From Flavobacterium sp. N2038 (GTDB lineage: Bacteria; Bacteroidota; Bacteroidia; Flavobacteriales; Flavobacteriaceae): a stretch of DNA of 64,000 nucleotides. The position numbers were made by a program, and so were the translations under genes. Below, in pieces: positions 53,087 through 61,820 of the stretch; positions within the stretch are counted from its first letter, which is position 1; every line of letters starts with the position of its first letter. A model generated the notes under the pieces. That model had not been told where the DNA came from. It did not search any database and saw nothing but the letters and a program-made list of their open reading frames with translations. The DNA lies in contig NZ_CP110001.1 of the NCBI RefSeq assembly GCF_025947185.1, positions 992,001 through 1,056,000 of the forward strand, written 5' to 3'.

Positions 53087-53094
53087 TAAATTTG
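53087..53094 (+). promoter_or_regulatory. -7 promoter element for the thioredoxin-like gene
   Basis: TAAATTTG fits TAnnTTTG 22 bases before the start codon at 53117. Confidence 0.5.
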
Positions 53095-53116
53095 ATAGTA
53101 CCAAAAAGTAACAAAT

Positions 53117-53734
53117 ATGAAAAGCATCGTAGCCAAAGCATTGTTTAATAGTCATTCTTATACTGAATATAGAAAATTAGTAACCGATTTATTGTTAGAA
53201 GGAAAATCTACCGGAAATGAACAATCGGAAAGCCTGACAAATTATTCGAAATTAAACGAAACCCGAATGAATCGTTTAGAAAAAACGATAACCATTTCTG
53301 AAACTGTAATTTCAAAACTTCAAAATTTAGACAATCATTATATTTGGCTGGTTATTTCTGAAGGCTGGTGCGGAGATGCTGCGCAAATTCTTCCAATTTT
53401 AAATAAAATGGCTTTGGCTTCTGATAAAAAAGTTGATCTTCGAATTGTACTTCGTGATGAAAATGAGGAGTTAATGAGTCATTATCTGACTAATGGCGGA
53501 AGAGCAATTCCAAAAGTAATTGTAATTTGTAAAGAAGCCGGAATCGTGCGGGCAGATTGGGGACCAAGACCTAAAGGTGCAACCGAATTAATGGAAAAGC
53601 ATAAAAGAGAAATTGGTCCTATCGATGAAAAAATCAAAACCGATTTGCAATTATGGTATCTTGCTGATAAAGGAATTTCGGTTCAGGAAGAGTTAGTTGA
53701 GATAATGGAAAATATTCAATACAACAGATTATAG
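53117..53734 (+). CDS. Thioredoxin-fold protein with one active-site cysteine
   Basis: The 205-residue protein has a thioredoxin fold: WLVISEGWCGDAAQILPILNK aligns with the redox site, and GGRAIPKVIV carries the cis-proline. The second active-site Cys of CxxC is Ala (CGDA), so ordinary disulfide exchange is not expected; a monothiol or binding role fits better. No signal peptide is seen. The C-terminus is helical. The gene is monocistronic and followed by the tiny ORF region at 53.9 kb. Confidence 0.85.
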   Translation: MKSIVAKALFNSHSYTEYRKLVTDLLLEGKSTGNEQSESLTNYSKLNETRMNRLEKTITISETVISKLQNLDNHYIWLVISEGWCGDAAQILPILNKMALASDKKVDLRIVLRDENEELMSHYLTNGGRAIPKVIVICKEAGIVRADWGPRPKGATELMEKHKREIGPIDEKIKTDLQLWYLADKGISVQEELVEIMENIQYNRL

Positions 53735-53941
53735 TGCCATTTTTGTACTAAATGTCTGAAATGAGTTGTTGATAACGTGTTGATAATTAGTAAAATGATG
53801 TCTTAAAAAATAGGGCTAAAATTTTTTGCTATAACAAAATTTTGTATCTTAGTAAAAGAATCCCACTTCTATTATTAACTTTCTGATTTACTCTTTTTAT
53901 TGGTGTCTATTTAATGTTTAACAATTAAAAAATACACTATT

Positions 53942-54019
53942 ATGAAAAAGTTATTCGAAAGATTCTATGATTTCTTTTCTACATTTTTATTTGGAGGGAA
54001 AAATGTGCCTCACTACTAA
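53942..54019 (+). CDS. Possible 25-residue peptide
   Basis: The peptide, MKKLFERFYDFF then STFLFGGKNVPHY, is amphipathic and aromatic. It has an A-rich ribosome binding site (AACAATTAAAAAATACACTATT) and sits between a possible promoter (TTTTGTATCTTAG near 53845) and a strong terminator. The ATG-to-stop ORF is short, so it may be a leader peptide or a small RNA instead. Conservation has not been checked. Confidence 0.35.
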   Translation: MKKLFERFYDFFSTFLFGGKNVPHY

Positions 54020-54062
54020 CTCAGGATAAGTATGGAATAATTCTACTTTGATTTACGAGCCA

Positions 54063-54095
54063 GGCACATTACTTTCATTTGTAATGTGCTTTTTT
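54063..54095 (+). terminator. Terminator after the tiny ORF
   Basis: GCACATTAC and GTAATGTGC pair perfectly around an eight-base loop, followed by eight Ts; it also lies next to the truB stop. Confidence 0.85.
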
Positions 54096-54785
54096 TTATT
54101 TTAAACTTTCTTCAAATAAAGTAATATCAATTGCATTTTTAACATCATATTCGCCAATCTTAGTTCGGCGTAAAACGGTTAAATGTGAGCCGGTATTCAT
54201 TGCTTTTCCAAAATCAAAAGCAAGGGAACGAATGTATGTTCCTTTAGAACAAACTACTCTAAAATCGACCTCAGGTAATGCTATTCGGGTAATTTCAAAT
54301 TCGTGAATGGTTGTTTTTCTGCTTGCAATTTCTACAGTTTCTCCTGCACGGGCATGCTCATACAAACGAACACCATCTTTTTTGATTGCAGAGAAAATAG
54401 GTGGTTTTTGATCGATTTCGCCTAAAAATTGTTTCACAGTTTCGTGAATCAGAGCTTCGTTGATATGTTCTGTTGGGAATGTTTGATCGATTTCGGTTTC
54501 CAGATCATACGATGGAGTAGTAGCTCCAATATAAAATGTTCCGGTATATTCTTTTGCCTGTCCCTGAAGTTCAGAAATTCTTTTAGTAAATTTCCCTGTG
54601 CAGATTAATAATAGACCAGTTGCTAAAGGATCTAAAGTTCCTGCATGACCAATTTTGAACTTTTTTGGAAGCCCAACTTTATTAATTAAAAGGTATTTTA
54701 ATTTATTGACAGCCTGAAACGAACTCCATTTTAAAGGTTTGTCAATCAGTAAAACTTGTCCGTTTAAATATTCTTCGGGAGTCAT
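54096..54785 (-). CDS. truB: tRNA pseudouridine(55) synthase
   Basis: The 229-residue TruB makes pseudouridine at tRNA position 55. The catalytic Asp is in GHAGTLDPLATGLL; the PLKWSSFQAVNKLK N-terminus and CSKGTYIRSLAFDFG are family motifs. It is the last gene of a minus-strand group with uppP upstream; the start at 54785 overlaps the uppP stop by one base. The length is close to the short bacterial form without a PUA domain. Confidence 0.96.
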   Translation of the reverse strand: MTPEEYLNGQVLLIDKPLKWSSFQAVNKLKYLLINKVGLPKKFKIGHAGTLDPLATGLLLICTGKFTKRISELQGQAKEYTGTFYIGATTPSYDLETEIDQTFPTEHINEALIHETVKQFLGEIDQKPPIFSAIKKDGVRLYEHARAGETVEIASRKTTIHEFEITRIALPEVDFRVVCSKGTYIRSLAFDFGKAMNTGSHLTVLRRTKIGEYDVKNAIDITLFEESLK

Positions 54786-55582
54786 TATATAATGGTAAGC
54801 GGGTGAATGAAAAAGTGGATCAACAATAAGATGATTCCGGCAAGAATTCGGTAATAGCCAAAAACTTTAAAACCATTTTTAGTTAAAAAGCCAATAAAAG
54901 TTTTGATAGCCAAAAGTGCTACAATAAAAGCTACTATATTTCCAATAATTAATATATTAACTTGATCGTGAGATAGCTCAAATCCTGCTTTATAATAATC
55001 ATAACATTTTTTTACGGTAGCGCCAAGCATAGTTGGAACTGCAAGAAAAAATGAGAACTCTGCGGCGGTTGTTCTTGATAGTTTTTGAGACATTCCTCCC
55101 ACAATACTTGCCCCGCTTCGTGAAACTCCGGGAATCATGGCGATACATTGAAATAAACCAATTTTAAAAGCTTGTAAATAGGTGATTTCCTGAGAGTTTT
55201 CGGTTGTATTTGGATTGTTGAACCATTCATCAACTTTTAATAAAATCAAACCTCCAATTAAAAGTGAAACAGCAACAGTAACTGGGTTTTCTAATAAACC
55301 ATCGATAAAATCGCTCAATAATAATCCTAAAACTACAGCTGGAATAAAGGCAACTAGAAGTTTAAAGTAAAAATCAAGCGTTTGAAAGAAACGTTTAAAA
55401 TATAAAACAACAACCGAAAGTATCGCACCAAGCTGAATAACAATGGTGAAAAGTTTGGTAAAATCTTCGTGCGCAATTCCGAAGAATGAAGAGGCAATGA
55501 TCATGTGTCCAGTTGAAGAAACAGGTAAAAATTCTGTGATTCCTTCAATAATGGCAAGAACGATAGCTTGTAATGTATTCAT
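54785..55582 (-). CDS. uppP: Undecaprenyl-diphosphate phosphatase
   Basis: The 265-residue membrane protein recycles undecaprenyl carriers for peptidoglycan synthesis. The two active-site motifs are [15 protein letters not shown] and [13 protein letters not shown]; about eight TM helices are visible. Its stop overlaps the truB start by one base and its leader carries paired octamer arrays. DUF3098 is upstream on the same strand. Confidence 0.96.
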   Translation of the reverse strand: MNTLQAIVLAIIEGITEFLPVSSTGHMIIASSFFGIAHEDFTKLFTIVIQLGAILSVVVLYFKRFFQTLDFYFKLLVAFIPAVVLGLLLSDFIDGLLENPVTVAVSLLIGGLILLKVDEWFNNPNTTENSQEITYLQAFKIGLFQCIAMIPGVSRSGASIVGGMSQKLSRTTAAEFSFFLAVPTMLGATVKKCYDYYKAGFELSHDQVNILIIGNIVAFIVALLAIKTFIGFLTKNGFKVFGYYRILAGIILLLIHFFIHPLTII

Positions 55583-55589
55583 TAAATTT

Positions 55590-55684
55590 AGATTGTTAGA
55601 TTATTAGACTTCTTAGATGTCAGACTTTTTAAAGCGATTAATCTAATAATCTAAAGATCTAAGTTGTCTAAGCAGTCTAAAGAA
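55590..55684. repeat. Paired octamer arrays in the uppP leader
   Basis: The left arm TAGATTGT, TAGATTAT, TAGACTTC, then TTAGATGT with a one-base slip. The right arm has five perfect eight-base units ATCTAATA, ATCTAAAG, ATCTAAGT, TGTCTAAG, CAGTCTAA. The arms are complementary at TAGA and TCTA cores. They lie between the DUF3098 stop and the uppP start. Confidence 0.85.
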
Positions 55685-55685
55685 T

Positions 55686-55931
55686 TTACTTAGATTTTTT
55701 AAAAATAGAATAAATCGTAATTCCAAAACCAATTAAAACAGTGGTAGGAGCTAAACGAATACGTCTAAAACTAAAAACATCTTCATTAAATACATTTGGA
55801 TCATTACTTCCTCCGCCAGACATTAAAATAAATCCTAATGCAATAACAACAATACCAATCAATAAGATTTTGTAATTGATGCTGTCAAAAAGAAATTCGT
55901 GTTTGTCTTGTAGTTCGTTATTATTTTTCAT
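55686..55931 (-). CDS. DUF3098 family membrane protein
   Basis: The 81-residue protein has two TM helices (YKILLIGIVVIALGFILMSGG and TVLIGFGITIYSIF) separated by a loop with PNVFNEDVFSFRRIRLAP. It is a small family found between ftsX and uppP in Bacteroidota, and the same order is seen here. Its role is not known; a link to the FtsX or cell envelope is inferred from context. Confidence 0.9.
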   Translation of the reverse strand: MKNNNELQDKHEFLFDSINYKILLIGIVVIALGFILMSGGGSNDPNVFNEDVFSFRRIRLAPTTVLIGFGITIYSIFKKSK

Positions 55932-56029
55932 TGTTATTTTTTTATCTTCCTGATAAAGATCAAGTGTTGTTTTTATTTGTGTGCCTGAGCGAAGTCAAAG
56001 CTTTTTAGTCTAAAATCAGCAATCTGAAA

Positions 56030-56905
56030 TTAATACAAATCGTCTGTTCTTAAATTAAGGAAACGTTGTGTTGCAAAATGTGTGCTTACCCAGGTAATTA
56101 AAACTCCTAATGCAAAAACAGCTAATAAAACCAATCCAATCAAGACTTTGTCTTCCAGGATTCCTAAGCCAGGGAAATTAGTTTCTACATAAAGTAAAAG
56201 TGCAATTAATGCAATAATTGCTAATACGGCACCTAACATTCCAAGTTTTATACTACGAGTAACAAAAGGTTTACGAATAAACGATTTTGTAGCACCAACC
56301 ATTTGCATGGTTTTGATGATAAAACGATTGGAGTGAATTGATAAACGTAGTGAACTATTAATTAATAAAACTGCAATTACAGCCAGAAAACCACTGATGA
56401 TTAAAATCCACATACTTACTTTTTTGATGTTGTCGTTTACCAGATTTACCAATTGTTTGTCATAAACAATATCTTCAATCATAGTATTCTGACGTAAGTT
56501 GCTTTCAATTTTAGAAATACTGTCTCTTTCAACATAATCAGCCTTTAAGTGTATGTCGTACGAATTCAGTAATGGGTTTTCACCAAGAAAAGTCAGGAAA
56601 TCTTCACCAATGATATCAGTGTGTTCTTTTGCTGCTCTTTCTTTAGAAACATAAACATAAGATTTTGCAAAAGGCGCCCTTTTTAATTCGGTATTAAACG
56701 CTTTGATAACACTATCATTAGCCTCATTTTTAAAGAAAACCGTCATTGCGATTTTTTCTTTAAAATCGTTAGCTAGTTTTTTAGAATTAATAATGAATAA
56801 TCCTAGTACTCCCAATAGGAATAAAACCAGGAAAACACTTAATACTACCGAAAAATAAGAGGAAATTAACCTGCGCTTTTGAAATTTATCAAAGTTAGAA
56901 CTCAT
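56030..56905 (-). CDS. ftsX: Cell division protein FtsX-like ABC permease
   Basis: The 291-residue FtsX has an N-terminal TM (YFSVVLSVFLVLFLLGVLGL), a large periplasmic domain (about 45-165), and three C-terminal TM helices. GATKSFIRKPFV is the typical cytoplasmic loop. With FtsE it activates peptidoglycan hydrolases at the septum; ftsE is not in this window. It is followed by DUF3098, uppP and truB in order. Confidence 0.94.
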   Translation of the reverse strand: MSSNFDKFQKRRLISSYFSVVLSVFLVLFLLGVLGLFIINSKKLANDFKEKIAMTVFFKNEANDSVIKAFNTELKRAPFAKSYVYVSKERAAKEHTDIIGEDFLTFLGENPLLNSYDIHLKADYVERDSISKIESNLRQNTMIEDIVYDKQLVNLVNDNIKKVSMWILIISGFLAVIAVLLINSSLRLSIHSNRFIIKTMQMVGATKSFIRKPFVTRSIKLGMLGAVLAIIALIALLLYVETNFPGLGILEDKVLIGLVLLAVFALGVLITWVSTHFATQRFLNLRTDDLY

Positions 56906-57064
56906 AGTCTGCTTAAATTATGTGGTAAAAATAATAAAGAATTTCTTTATTTAAAGTTATTAACGAACTTTTATAGCATAAAAGTACAATTCCGTATTGA
57001 ATATAAGATTTTTTTAAGCGTAAAGTATGTAAGGTTTTAAATAAAGTACATCGAGTAAAAAAAA

Positions 57065-57126
57065 TTGCCACAGATTAAAGGATTAAGATGATTTTAAATC
57101 GGTGCAAATCCTTTAATTTGTGGCAA
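57065..57126. repeat. GCCACAGATTAA family palindrome
   Basis: TTGCCACAGATTAAAGGATT (57065-57084) and its near-complement (57107-57126) form a 20-base stem with one mismatch. Confidence 0.8.
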
Positions 57127-57168
57127 AAAACACAAAACTTTGCGTTTTGTACGTTTTGTATTTTAAAT

Positions 57169-57295
57169 ATAGCCCATGGTTTCAACCAAGGGTACACAAT
57201 CATTGTCATACATTATCGCAATCCATATTCCTGTAATTCAATCGTAGGATGCAAAATATATTAATACGTTTCCCGTGGTTGAAACCACGGGCTAT
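57169..57295. repeat. REP-like element ATAGCCCGTGGTTTCAACC
   Basis: The arms at 57169-57192 and 57272-57295 match with two mismatches, and each arm is itself a hairpin (CCGTGGTT/AACCACGG). The 529-base gap between ftsX and the molybdopterin-fold gene is otherwise AT-rich with no gene. Confidence 0.85.
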
Positions 57296-57381
57296 GCTCA
57301 ACAAGAAAATAAAACTATATTGTAAGTTTTAAAATAGATTGAAGAAAAACTTTGCGACTCTGCGACTTTGCGAGCAAAATA

Positions 57382-57414
57382 AAAGCTGCAAAGACTTTGA
57401 ATCTTTGCAGCTTT
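57382..57414 (-). terminator. Terminator of the molybdopterin-fold lipoprotein
   Basis: AAAGCTGCAAAGA and TCTTTGCAGCTTT pair perfectly and are followed by TATTTT on the minus strand. Confidence 0.85.
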
Positions 57415-57434
57415 GTTCCTTTGAACCTTAAAAG

Positions 57435-58031
57435 TTATTTCACCTTATAAACTTCAATACTTTTTAACCAATAAACATGTCTTGGCCCGGTTCTGATATC
57501 ATTTTTACAAATGGCAATCATTTCGCCATTTTTTAAGGGTACTCCATTTTCTTCAAATAAAACATACGCATTATCTCCTGTTGGATTATTGAAAATTTCT
57601 GCCCACGAGAAAGTCGCTTTATAACCATCTGAAGCTCTTTCTACGATATAAAAATTTCTATCTTTATGATCTTCTTGCCTGATTTTAGCTTTTTCCAGAA
57701 TATCTTTCAAAAGAACAGCTTTGCAAGTTCTGATTTCTCTTTTGATTTCTCCATTTTTACCGGTGATTTTCAGGTTATCGATAGTAATTACTTTCATTTT
57801 TTTGAGCGAATCGACTGTTAGTTGCAACGGAAATTCGACCTCACCTTTTACTTCGATTTGGTGATTGACTAATTTTAGACTATCGTTGCCTGAAAGAGTT
57901 TCATGTTGATGTTTTTCTGTTTTTGATGTCTTTTCTTTCGGGACAATTTCTTCTTTGTCTTTCTTAGAAGAGTTGCACATTGTAGATGAAAATGCAATCA
58001 ATAAAATGAGGATGTAATTTTGTGTTTTCAT
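57435..58031 (-). CDS. Lipoprotein with an oxidoreductase molybdopterin-binding fold
   Basis: The 198-residue protein has a lipoprotein signal (MKTQNYILILLIAFSSTMC) and a sulfite-oxidase-type molybdopterin-binding domain: FPLQLTVDSLKKMKVITI, AVLLKDILEKAKI, then YIVERASDGYKATFSWAEIF and GPRHVYWLKSIEV. The cysteine ligand of the Mo centre of the full enzymes is not seen at its usual place, so catalytic activity is doubtful. The upstream extension to 58115 runs through the pseudogene in another frame and is rejected. Confidence 0.85.
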   Translation of the reverse strand: MKTQNYILILLIAFSSTMCNSSKKDKEEIVPKEKTSKTEKHQHETLSGNDSLKLVNHQIEVKGEVEFPLQLTVDSLKKMKVITIDNLKITGKNGEIKREIRTCKAVLLKDILEKAKIRQEDHKDRNFYIVERASDGYKATFSWAEIFNNPTGDNAYVLFEENGVPLKNGEMIAICKNDIRTGPRHVYWLKSIEVYKVK

Positions 58032-58065
58032 ATAAAGAGAATTAAAGAGATTTTTTAATTGTCGA

Positions 58066-58395
58066 TTAAATTTTACCGGTTTCCCAAACCAGCGAAAAAT
58101 AATACAATCCGCCAATTGATGTTCCCCTCAGGATTGAAATATCAAGGGTTGTTTAAAATATTTGTTCCTCTTAGTTTGGCCGAAGTTCCTTTTTTTGAAA
58201 CGCTAATTTACCTGAGTATTCATTGAGTAACAAGCAGGAACAGTTCCGCTGACAAAGAAAGAAACATAATCAAAGTTATTTTGATAACGAGTTGTAACAC
58301 TGGTGTCAATGTTTTTCTAATTCCCGGAAAAGCGCTTTAGGTTTCTTCAATCCAAACGCGTACTTCAATATTATATTTCTTATTTTCTGCCATTT
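58066..58395 (-). pseudogene. Remnant of a TonB-dependent receptor C-terminus
   Basis: Reading the minus strand, fragments of a receptor barrel are seen in different frames: FDYVSFFVSGTVPACYSMNTQ, then TSAKLRGTNILNN, and a terminal SIGGLYYFSLVWETGKI followed by a stop at 58066. These match the end of Bacteroidota TonB-dependent receptors (GGTNIFNN, GGPSIGGLYY, terminal aromatic). Stops and at least two frame changes interrupt it. No signal or plug remains. Confidence 0.75.
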
Positions 58396-58431
58396 ATCTT
58401 CGGATAAATAAGTATTAGAGTCTTGCAATAA

Positions 58432-58462
58432 TACGTATTTTTACTTAATTGTAAATACGTAA
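58432..58462. repeat. TACGTATTT palindrome
   Basis: TACGTATTT and AAATACGTA around a 12-base loop in the leader region of leuS; possibly the 5' end of the leuS control region. The rest of 58032-58590 is the relic described above plus AT-rich sequence. Confidence 0.55.
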
Positions 58463-58495
58463 AATGTTATTTTATTTGTTTGTCAGTGAAATAGC

Positions 58496-58526
58496 TTTGG
58501 TACAATGCGCAATAAATGTAAATTTG
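58496..58526 (+). promoter_or_regulatory. Complete promoter of leuS
   Basis: TTTG (58496-58499), 19 bases, then TAAATTTG (58519-58526) is the full Bacteroidota promoter with normal spacing. It lies 65 bases before the leuS start. Confidence 0.75.
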
Positions 58527-58552
58527 CGTCCATAATTAATTTAGTGAAAAGC

Positions 58553-58592
58553 CTTAGAACCTTAGTCACTTAGAATCTTAGTCACTTAAAAT
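58553..58592 (+). repeat. Octamer array in the leuS leader
   Basis: CTTAGAAC, CTTAGTCA, CTTAGAAT, CTTAGTCA and CTTAAAAT follow one another with a strict eight-base period, and the last unit touches the leuS ATG. No complementary arm is visible here. Confidence 0.8.
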
Positions 58593-61454
58593 GAAATACA
58601 ATCCAAACGAAATAGACGCCAAATGGCAGAAATATTGGGCAGAGAATCAAACTTTTGCTGCAAAAAACAATTCTGAAAAACCAAAGCATTATGTTTTAGA
58701 CATGTTTCCTTATCCGTCTGGAGCAGGACTGCATGTTGGGCATCCGCTAGGGTATATTGCTTCAGATGTTTATTCTCGTTTCAAGAGACATCAGGGATTC
58801 AATGTTTTGCACCCAATGGGTTATGATAGTTTTGGATTGCCAGCTGAGCAATATGCAATTCAGACAGGGCAACGTCCGGAAGATACAACGCGTGTAAATA
58901 TTGACGGTGGAGTAGATAAAGAAGGAAAGCAAATTGCAGGATACAGAAAACAATTAGATAAAATTGGATTTTCATTTGACTGGGCGCGTGAAGTGCGTAC
59001 GTCAAATCCTGATTATTATAAGCATACACAATGGATTTTTATCCAATTATTTAATTCCTGGTACAATAAAAACACAGACAGAGCTGAAGATGTTTCGACT
59101 TTGACTGCCATTTTTGAGAAAGAAGGAAATGCAAACGTAAATGCAGTTTCTGATGATAATATTATTGCTTTTTCGTCAAGTGAATGGAATTCTTTTTCGT
59201 CAGATCAACAACAAAAAATCCTTTTGCAATACAGATTGACGTATTTAGCAGAAACCGAGGTAAACTGGTGTCCAGGTTTAGGAACTGTTTTGGCAAATGA
59301 CGAAATTGTAAACGGAGTTTCTGAGCGTGGAGGCTTTCCTGTTATAAGAAAAAAAATGACACAATGGAGTATGCGAATTTCTGCTTATGCCGAACGCTTG
59401 CTTCAAGGTTTAAATGACATTGACTGGAGTGAGTCTATAAAAGAATCTCAAAGAAACTGGATTGGAAAATCAGTTGGTGCAATGGTTACTTTTAATGTGA
59501 AAAACCATGACGAAGTAATTGATGTATTTACAACAAGACCTGATACAATCTTTGGAGTTACTTTTATGACTTTGGCGCCAGAACATGATTTGGTGGCTAA
59601 AATTACAACTCCAGAGCAAAAAGAAGCTGTTGAAGCTTATATCGAAAAAACGTCAAAACGTTCTGAACGTGAGCGTATGGCCGATGTAAAAACTATATCT
59701 GGTGTATTTACAGGAGCTTATGCTGAACATCCTTTTACAAAAGAAGCTATTCCGGTTTGGATTGGAGATTATGTTTTAGCAGGTTATGGTACAGGAGCGG
59801 TTATGGCAGTTCCTTGCGGAGACGAAAGAGATTATGCTTTTGCTAATTTCTTTAAAGGTCAGAACGGAATGCAGGAAATAAAAAATATTTTCGCAAATGT
59901 CGATATTTCTGAAGCGGCTTATGGATCAAAAGACAATGTTGAAATTGCAAATTCTGATTTCTTAAACGGATTAAATTATAAAGAAGCGACTAAAAAAGCA
60001 ATTGCTGAATTAGAAAAATTAGGTCAGGGAAAAGGAAGAACAAATTATCGTTTACGTGATGCTGTTTTCTCCCGTCAACGTTATTGGGGTGAACCATTTC
60101 CTGTTTATTATGTGAATGGACTTCCTAAAATGATTGATGCACAACACTTGCCAATTATTTTGCCAGAAGTAGAGAAATATTTACCAACAGAAGACGGTCT
60201 TCCACCATTAGGAAACGCAGCTGTTTGGGCCTGGGATACAAAACAAAATAAAGTTGTTAATACTGATTTGGTAGACAATGTTTCGATTTTTCCGCTTGAA
60301 TTGAATACGATGCCAGGATGGGCGGGAAGTTCATGGTATTGGATGCGTTATATGGATGCGCACAATGAAAATGAAATGGCCAGCACAGAGGCGTTGAAAT
60401 ATTGGGAAAGTGTAGATTTATATATTGGAGGAAGCGAACATGCAACAGGACATTTATTGTATTCTCGTTTCTGGAATAAATTCTTAAAAGACAAAGGTTT
60501 TGCTCCAACCGAAGAACCATTCAAAAAACTGATTAATCAGGGAATGATTTTAGGAACAACGGCTTATGTTTACAGATTGGAAGGAACAAACACTTTTGTG
60601 TCTAAAAATAAATTGAAGGTCAAAATGTACAGCCAATTCGCGTAGATGTTCATTTTGTTAATTCATCGGATGAATTAAATATCGAAAAGTTCAAAGCCTG
60701 GAGAGAAGATTTCAATACAGCAGAGTTTATTTTTGATGAAAACGGAAAATACATTGTTGGCCGTGAAGTTGAAAAAATGTCCAAATCATATTACAATGTG
60801 GTAACGCCGGATGATATTTGTAATGAATTTGGTGCTGATACATTACGTTTGTATGAAATGTTTTTAGGGCCATTAGAGCAGGCAAAACCTTGGAATACTG
60901 CCGGAATTTCGGGAGTTTTTGGTTTCTTGAAAAAATTATGGAGATTGTATTTTGATGACAATGGTTTAATCGTAAACAACGACGAACCAACAAAAGACAA
61001 CTTAAAATCATTGCATAAAACCATCAAAAAAGTAGCAGAAGATATCGAGAATTTCTCTTTCAATACTTCGGTTTCTCAGTTTATGATTTGTGTTAATGAA
61101 TTGTCTTCTCAAAATTGTCATTCAAGAGCAATTTTAGAACCGTTAGCAATTTTAGTTTCACCATATGCACCTCATATTGCAGAAGAATTATGGTCGCAGT
61201 TAGGACACACAACTTCTATTTCAGAAGTGGCTTTCCCAATTTTTGAGGCAAGTCATTTAGTAGAGACTAATAAAGAATATCCAGTCTCGTTTAATGGAAA
61301 AATGCGTTTCACAATCGAATTGCCTTTGGATTTAACCAAAGAACAAATTGAGGAAATTATTATGAAAGACGAAAGAACACAAAAACAATTAGATGGCAGA
61401 ACGCCAAATAAAGTGATTATTGTTCCTGGGAAAATCATCAACCTTGTAGGGTAA
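58591..61454 (+). CDS. leuS: Leucyl-tRNA synthetase, interrupted by a one-base frameshift
   Basis: Class I LeuRS of about 954 residues if repaired. The first frame gives 683 residues with HVGH (PYPSGAGLHVGHPLGY) and the CP1 editing domain. It then reads out of frame at 60610 into a stop at 60645. A second frame opens at 60612 with IEGQNVQPIRVDVHF and continues through EKMSKSYYN (KMSKS) to the stop at 61454. One A is missing in AAATAAATTG. A sequencing error at a short A run is more likely than a real defect, because LeuRS is essential and no second copy is seen in the window. Confidence 0.93.
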
Positions 61455-61463
61455 TAATTTTAA

Positions 61464-61720
61464 AATTTCAATATAAAAATTCCAAATTCCAATTTTACGA
61501 TTGGGGTTTGGGATTTTTTTTGCAGTTTTTTCCGCCACGAATTCACGAATTATTTTTGACAATCTTTGAGAATAAAAATTCGTGAATTGCTTCGCCTGTT
61601 CGCTATCGCTCGAGTCGTGGCAGAAAATTACCCGAATCAGTTTGGAATTTGGAATTTTTATATTGGAATTTCCCAAGTAAACATTGGAATTTGGAATTTT
61701 TTTATTGAAATTTTCATTTT
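61464..61720. repeat. AATTCCAAATTCC repeats and GCCACGAATTCACG palindrome
   Basis: The region holds AATTCCAAATTCCAAT at 61478, GCCACGA with inner arms AATTCACGAATT (61540-61551) and AATTCGTGAATT (61577-61588), a GC-rich insert 61589-61614, TCGTGGC (61615), then TTTGGAATTTGGAATTT at 61640-61700. No gene is in 61455-61820. Confidence 0.8.
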
Positions 61721-61820
61721 CGTTGTAACATTTTAATAGTTGCCGTATCAAAAGCATGGATCCGATTTAATTAACAAAATTTATTGCTATTAGAATTTTA
61801 ACAACTTAAAACTATTAAAA

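Noticed and set aside
58031..58115. N-terminal extension of the molybdopterin-fold lipoprotein
   Set aside because: It translates part of the receptor relic in another frame and would bury the lipoprotein signal.
58032..58590. Moco riboswitch or T-box before the neighbouring genes
   Set aside because: The sequence decodes as receptor fragments on one strand and as a promoter plus octamer array on the other; no riboswitch core was recognised.
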